Source: Sipunculus nudus | Taxonomy: Eukaryota; Annelida; Sipuncula; Golfingiida; Sipunculidae | NCBI GenBank assembly: GCA_026874595.1 | Contig: CM049306.1 | Location: forward strand, 58,162,019-58,226,018 | Length of the DNA: 64,000 nt | Reading direction: 5' to 3' | Shown: positions 59,477 to 64,000 of the stretch, piece by piece | Numbering within the stretch: position 1 is the stretch's first letter | How the letters are laid out: each line of letters begins with the position of its first letter | Notes under the pieces: generated by a model | What the model was told of the DNA's origin: nothing | The model's input: the letters and a program-made list of their open reading frames with translations, nothing else | Databases searched by the model: none | Position numbers and translations under genes: made by a program

Positions 59477-59477
<1 letters not shown>
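58253..59477. other. No gene seen
   Basis: AT-rich sequence. The frames around 58648-58869 occur on both strands and have no recognisable domain. Confidence 0.5.

Positions 59478-59521
<44 letters not shown>
59478..59521. repeat. (AT)n microsatellite
   Basis: About 43 bases of AT dinucleotide, followed by a short GT-rich stretch. Confidence 0.96.
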
Positions 59522-59523
<2 letters not shown>

Positions 59524-59751
59524 ATATAAGTGTGTGTATGTGTGTTAACTTTGTTCTCTATTCTTATCACAATGTTAAATACGTTAAGTCCTTGTCCTTC
59601 ACCTATGCTAATTGTCATCTGGAATCCCACTGCAAAATTGATGTTCTTGACAATTCATTTACTAATCAAACAAGGCGCCATGGTGGAGATCGTACAAAGA
59701 GATCACTGACCCTTTTTTTTATTCATGCGGGTCATGCCTCGATCCATAAAC

Positions 59752-59837
59752 CGTCATAAAGCCATCTGTTGGATTAAGAATACTGTATTGTAGGCGTCAT
59801 AAAGCCATCTGTTGAATTAAGAATACTGTATTGTAGG
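59752..59837. repeat. 43-bp perfect-register tandem duplication
   Basis: Two copies start at 'cgtcataaagccatctgttg' at 59752 and 59795, and a fragment of a third (cgtca) at 59838. The two differ at one base. Confidence 0.93.
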
Positions 59838-61660
59838 CGTCACAGGTACATGTTCTTGGTTTGAATTTAGCCGTACAGCTAGAAATAAGACATAACAACC
59901 TTATTAACTTAACTATTCCTTTGCCATTTTAGCCTCGAACTGAATGTCTTCTGCCTGCTTAAGCTTTCGGTTGAGGATGCAAGAAAGAAAAAAAGAGAAG
60001 GCGAAACAGCCTTTTGGTGCTAAGTGGGAAGGGCTTACGTAGACCTTATCATAGTTTGGGGCGCCGACTGCTCGAAGGATATTTGCGACTATGGCATGTG
60101 CTCAAGATAAAGGACAATAAGAAAACATAAAAAAGTCACATCCCTAACAAACTGTAATAAAAGGTTGGACGGATAATATTCTTAAACTAAGTAAAAAACA
60201 TTTTTAGGCAGCAATTGATGGCAGTGTTTATTTTTTTCACTGCTTTAATTCCCGTATACCGCGCCTTAGTTTTATTATGTTTCACCGACAAACGACACGC
60301 TTGATGTCATGCAAACCATTCGACGGGGAGTCCCTCAGTTGGCCCGACGAGTTATTAGGGTGTCGCGGCACTAAACATGCACGGTTTAAGATACAGCTGC
60401 AGCAGATATGATCATAGTATTATATCCCACGCCCTGAGGAAACATCAATATCTTAACCCATACAGGGGATGTATTATGATTAAATGCAAGATCAGCGACG
60501 ACCACCAGGTCTACTGTCAACTACCGCTGCTTCCGGTGAAGATCCTACCAGGGGCGTGACAATCTGGATGAACGACGTGTCATATGAACGAAAACCAGTG
60601 TAATGTTTTTAGTATTGGGGATTTTAATCTATATGCCAAGTAAGCTTTCCTTTTTATGAACTAAAAGAGCATGTTGGGAAAAAAACAACTTGAGCGAAAA
60701 CCCAACTTGAGCGCCAGGCCAGCACGACTTGGTTAATATTACTTGAAGGTATGGCCAACAGGCGTCCGGACTGTTATTCATGATAATAAAGACTTCAGTT
60801 CTAATACAATTTTTAGCCCATTCCTAATGTAATTTGATCATTATTGTTGTGTTTATCACACCTAGGGCGATCTACGTTTTTTCAAAATCATGACCTGAGA
60901 TTGTGCTGAATGTGTTACGAACAACAAATCAAATCAAGAAAAATGTTTAGCATGATGGATAATTGAACAAACCACTCGTTTTTTTATACAAGACTTGCAA
61001 ATGGAAATACTTCGCCTCGTCCTCATATCATAAATAAAGGCCGTGAGTGAGATGTGTACACGAAGCTCACTCTGCAGTGAAGATATGAAGCAAAACATGA
61101 ATGAAAAAGTAGACATCATTAAGTGTGAATTATAATCCTTTCCGTAACCTACAAAAGTTTGATCTATGGAGACAATTTCCTTTGTTTATTCCATAAACAA
61201 CTATATATGTCAAATACGTATTAATAATGCAGTGACGCATGTATTTTAAAATAACATGTACTGAAAAAAGTGTTTTTACTGCCTTTTAGACGCTTTTCAA
61301 AGATATGACAGACCAGAAGTGTCCTTGCATGAGTAGCCATCTTTATTTCAGCTGACCTTTTTTTAGAGTACACATGTTTACGTTGCATTATCTAATTATA
61401 ATAAAGCTGTCAATTTAGGTTTTTTTTTATTATACCAATGACCTTGACCGCCTTGTATTAAGTGAGGCTAACATGTTGGAGACAATTCATTAGGTTTAAC
61501 ATAATTCGGGTTCTTAAATATGTGAATCTGTTAATCTCCCTTGTCATAATTTAGGACTACCCCTCAAGTATCCTTTCCAAAATGCATTCTTCTTAAGAAC
61601 TTTCCTATATAAAAAATCCCACAACGACACACAATCACCGCTTGTGGAACGGACTATATG
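59838..61660. other. No gene seen
   Basis: AT-rich intergenic sequence with no coding or RNA feature that I can support. Confidence 0.5.
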
Positions 61661-61667
61661 AATATTC

Positions 61668-61668
61668 C

Positions 61669-61699
<31 letters not shown>

Positions 61700-61716
61700 A
61701 TATGTATATATGTATA
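61668..61716. repeat. AT and TATATG microsatellite
   Basis: About 20 bases of AT followed by several copies of 'tatatg/tatata' hexamers. Confidence 0.92.
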
Positions 61717-61879
61717 TTAAATAAATGTGATAACATAAATATAATAAACATAACCATGTGAAACTAGAATACGGGTAGTCGACAAGCAACTACGTGTATC
61801 CGCCAAAATCAGAGTGGAACGGGTGAAGTGAGGCATGGATTGAATGGCAAAGGGAAATAGAGTGAGGTGTGTTGCATAT

Positions 61880-62900
61880 TAGCATGAATGTCTGCAGCCG
61901 AAATGTGTATGTAGGTTGCGCCCCTTACCACAAAATCCAGAAAGCTGTCCAAGTTGTATACATATGCAAAATTTTAGGCAGATAAGTGAAACCACTACTT
62001 GTATATGAGTGATTTTATCCCATAGCAGACAAACAGAAGGACTTGTGCAAAAATGGTGGCAGGTGTCGCCACCAATTTCGTGTATGATTAAGAGCTATGT
62101 GAGATCTATACACACGCAAAATTTCGGGGGGATATGTCCGACCAGTCATGAGATATAAGACTGAATGTCTGCAGCATTAACATAAATGTAGGTTGCGCCA
62201 CCTGCCAAAAAGTCGAGAAAGCTATCCAAGATGGATAAACACGCAAAATTTTAGGCAGAAGTCAAACCACTAATAACATATGAGTGATTTTAGCCCACGG
62301 CAGACGAACAGATGGACACTGTGCAAGAATGGTTGCAGGTAGCCCCTCTAGTTTTGCGTATGATAGAGCCATGTGAGATCTATACACATTCAAAATTTTG
62401 GCCCAATCGGTCAAACAGTTCCCGAGATATGAGTTTTGATGTCTGCAGCATAAACTAGAATGTAGGTGGCGAACCTGTCATAAAATCAAGAAAGCTGTCC
62501 AGGAAGTATAAACCTGCAAAATTTTAGGCAGATATGTCAAACCACTGCCGAGATACAAGTGATTTTATCCCACGGTGACAAACAGACGGACGCTGTGCAA
62601 AAAAGGTTGCAGGAAGCGCCACCATTTTTTGTGTATGTTATAAAGCTATTCAAGGGCTACATTTGTACAATTTTTTTTCCTGATCGGTTAAACGGTTCCC
62701 GAGATATGTCGGTTTATGTGTGGAAACAGACGCACACACGGACGCTGGGCAGAGAGGAAAGGTCAAGGTCAACGCCAGTTGGTTAGGCACCAATTCACGT
62801 GACCCGACAATTGGTGTAAGTTTCGGAAAAATCAGTCCAAAAGTCTCATAGGAGTTCTCCGGAAACGAACGCGGCGGCGGCGGAACCCGGTCATAAACAT
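61880..62900 (+). repeat. Interspersed repeat with ~275-bp period, 3+ copies
   Basis: 'gtctgcagc' marks unit starts at about 61890, 62168 and 62441. Each unit includes 'atgtaggttgcg', 'gaaagctgtcca', 'gcaaaattttaggcaga', 'agtgattttatcccac' and 'aatcggtcaaacagttcccg'-type words. The last unit runs into 'aggtcaaggtcaa' (62760) and a '(cgg)n' near 62873. The word order recalls the element at 34410-35030. It seems to be the same broad class. Confidence 0.8.
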
Positions 62901-62939
62901 AGTATCCACAAAACTGCGTTTTGGCGGATAAAAATATGA

Positions 62940-63240
62940 ATGGTATTTATGTATTAATATGAACAATACATATGTACTTTTTTAAAACATGAGAAAAGTG
63001 AACATAATCATGTGACAACATGAACATAATGAACATAATCTTGTGATAACATAAACATAATGATGTGATAACATGAACAGAATGAACATTAGTAAGGTAT
63101 AACATGAACGTAATGAACATAATAATGTGAAAACATAGCATAATCATGTAATATACTCAAAAACATAACTCTATGTAGTATGTGACAGCACGGACAAAAT
63201 GAAATTATATTGTGATAACATAAACATTATTCTGTAAAGT
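62940..63240. repeat. Degenerate 'aacataatgatgtgata' minisatellite
   Basis: Irregular copies of 'catgaacataatgaacata' and 'atgtgataacataaacata' at roughly 22-31 bp spacing, fading to the right. The minus-strand Met-Leu-Cys-rich open frame here is not a gene. Confidence 0.85.
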
Positions 63241-64000
63241 TAAAAGTCTCCATTTGCGAAGCAAATTACTGATTTATTTTCAATGCTGAATCTGGATGGG
63301 TTAAGGTGACGCAAATTTTGTCTGCCTACTTCATTCTGTTAAAAGGCCAGCCACAAACATTTATTTGATTGAATTATTATTGAAATGTTTGGAACTTTGG
63401 TCCTGAGGCATTTTCCTTAATAAACTTCTTTTCTGGGCCAACGGAAAATCTCATAAGATAATGCCAGTTAACCCAAGCCAAATATATAATACCATCATCT
63501 ATTTTATCTATGCGTTTCTTTTATGAAATATAGATCGTGTTATTGTCATGGTGTGGAACATTTACTTGCACGACCGTTTCCACAGCAACTCGTGTTGTCC
63601 CGCTACACTGCTTTGATTCCTACATTTCCGCTTTTATCTGCACAGGCACCAGAGGGAATTCTTACAAAGTCTTTATCGTGAACGATGTATTAAGTCTTGC
63701 TTTAGACGGACTGAAAGCAGCGAATAAGGTCGTCGGAATTAGTACTGAATAAGGATTGTTGGTATTTGCTCATATCAAATATAACAAAATATTGGCACAG
63801 AATCCTGTTCCTATGTCTAAATGCTATAAAATTTTGATAATAAAATCAGTGGCGACGTAAATCTGGTGCATGTAGCAGTCACGCTCATAATACCCAAACG
63901 CGAGCCACATCATTTTACACTGGACCTACCAACACCAATAATGGGGAGTAGATTGCCAGGTCTTTGCTTCACACGCCTAAGTGAACATACTAATTATTGT
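63241..64000. other. No gene seen
   Basis: Ordinary sequence up to the window edge. The frame 63537-63752 shows no recognisable domain. Confidence 0.5.

Overview
This window is AT-rich animal nuclear DNA, mostly intergenic and crowded with repeats. I see one protein-coding gene that I can support with confidence: a rhodopsin-class GPCR of the neuropeptide F / short neuropeptide F / NPY receptor family on the minus strand (36038-37276). The receptor type, the very low gene density, abundant (AT)n tracts, Tigger/pogo-like and hAT-like MITEs, tRNA-derived SINE pieces, and the 'aggtcaaggtca / fails-to-code / cgagatat' type of interspersed repeat all fit a lophotrochozoan, most likely a mollusc and perhaps a bivalve. 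The species is an inference and cannot be proven from this window.

Layout. 1-14.4 kb has no convincing gene. It holds a 25/50/150-bp nested tandem array (1825-3420), two long AT tracts, a cluster of cgtgcgcacg palindromes (8820-8970), and a tandem repeat split by a SINE-bearing segment (9890-11265). 14.44-21.44 kb is one continuous satellite: a homogeneous core of 48 units of 65 bp (15236-18354) between old, diverged arms. 22.0-25.9 kb holds a 1.2-kb TIR element with a nested SINE head and many AT tracts. 27-33.4 kb holds a small foldback element, a ~40-bp array, a ~30-bp array full of CACGTG E-box cores, and a 1.1-kb TIR element. 34.4-35.0 kb is an interspersed repeat with four ~145-bp units.

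35.3-37.4 kb is the receptor gene: a complete seven-transmembrane reading frame in one exon, a 3' splice site just upstream implying an upstream 5' exon, and a good poly(A) signal with a GU-rich downstream element about 650 bases past the stop. Upstream of this gene lies the strangest part of the window (38.6-41.75 kb): an island with extreme strand bias (A+C rich, then abruptly G+T rich near 41.4 kb), internal 375-bp and 245-bp duplications, and a cluster of hairpins. Two of these have identical 16-nt loops and stems that differ by two compensated base pairs.

42-64 kb again has no convincing gene. It contains two Tigger/pogo-like MITEs with TA duplications, a 199-bp tandem duplication, a near-perfect 100-bp CT/AT/AG palindrome, a 7-copy 136-bp array, a single open reading frame that ends in a consensus splice donor (57914-58252, uncertain), and a 275-bp-period repeat near 62 kb. 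There is no operon or pathway to describe; the receptor stands alone among repeats.
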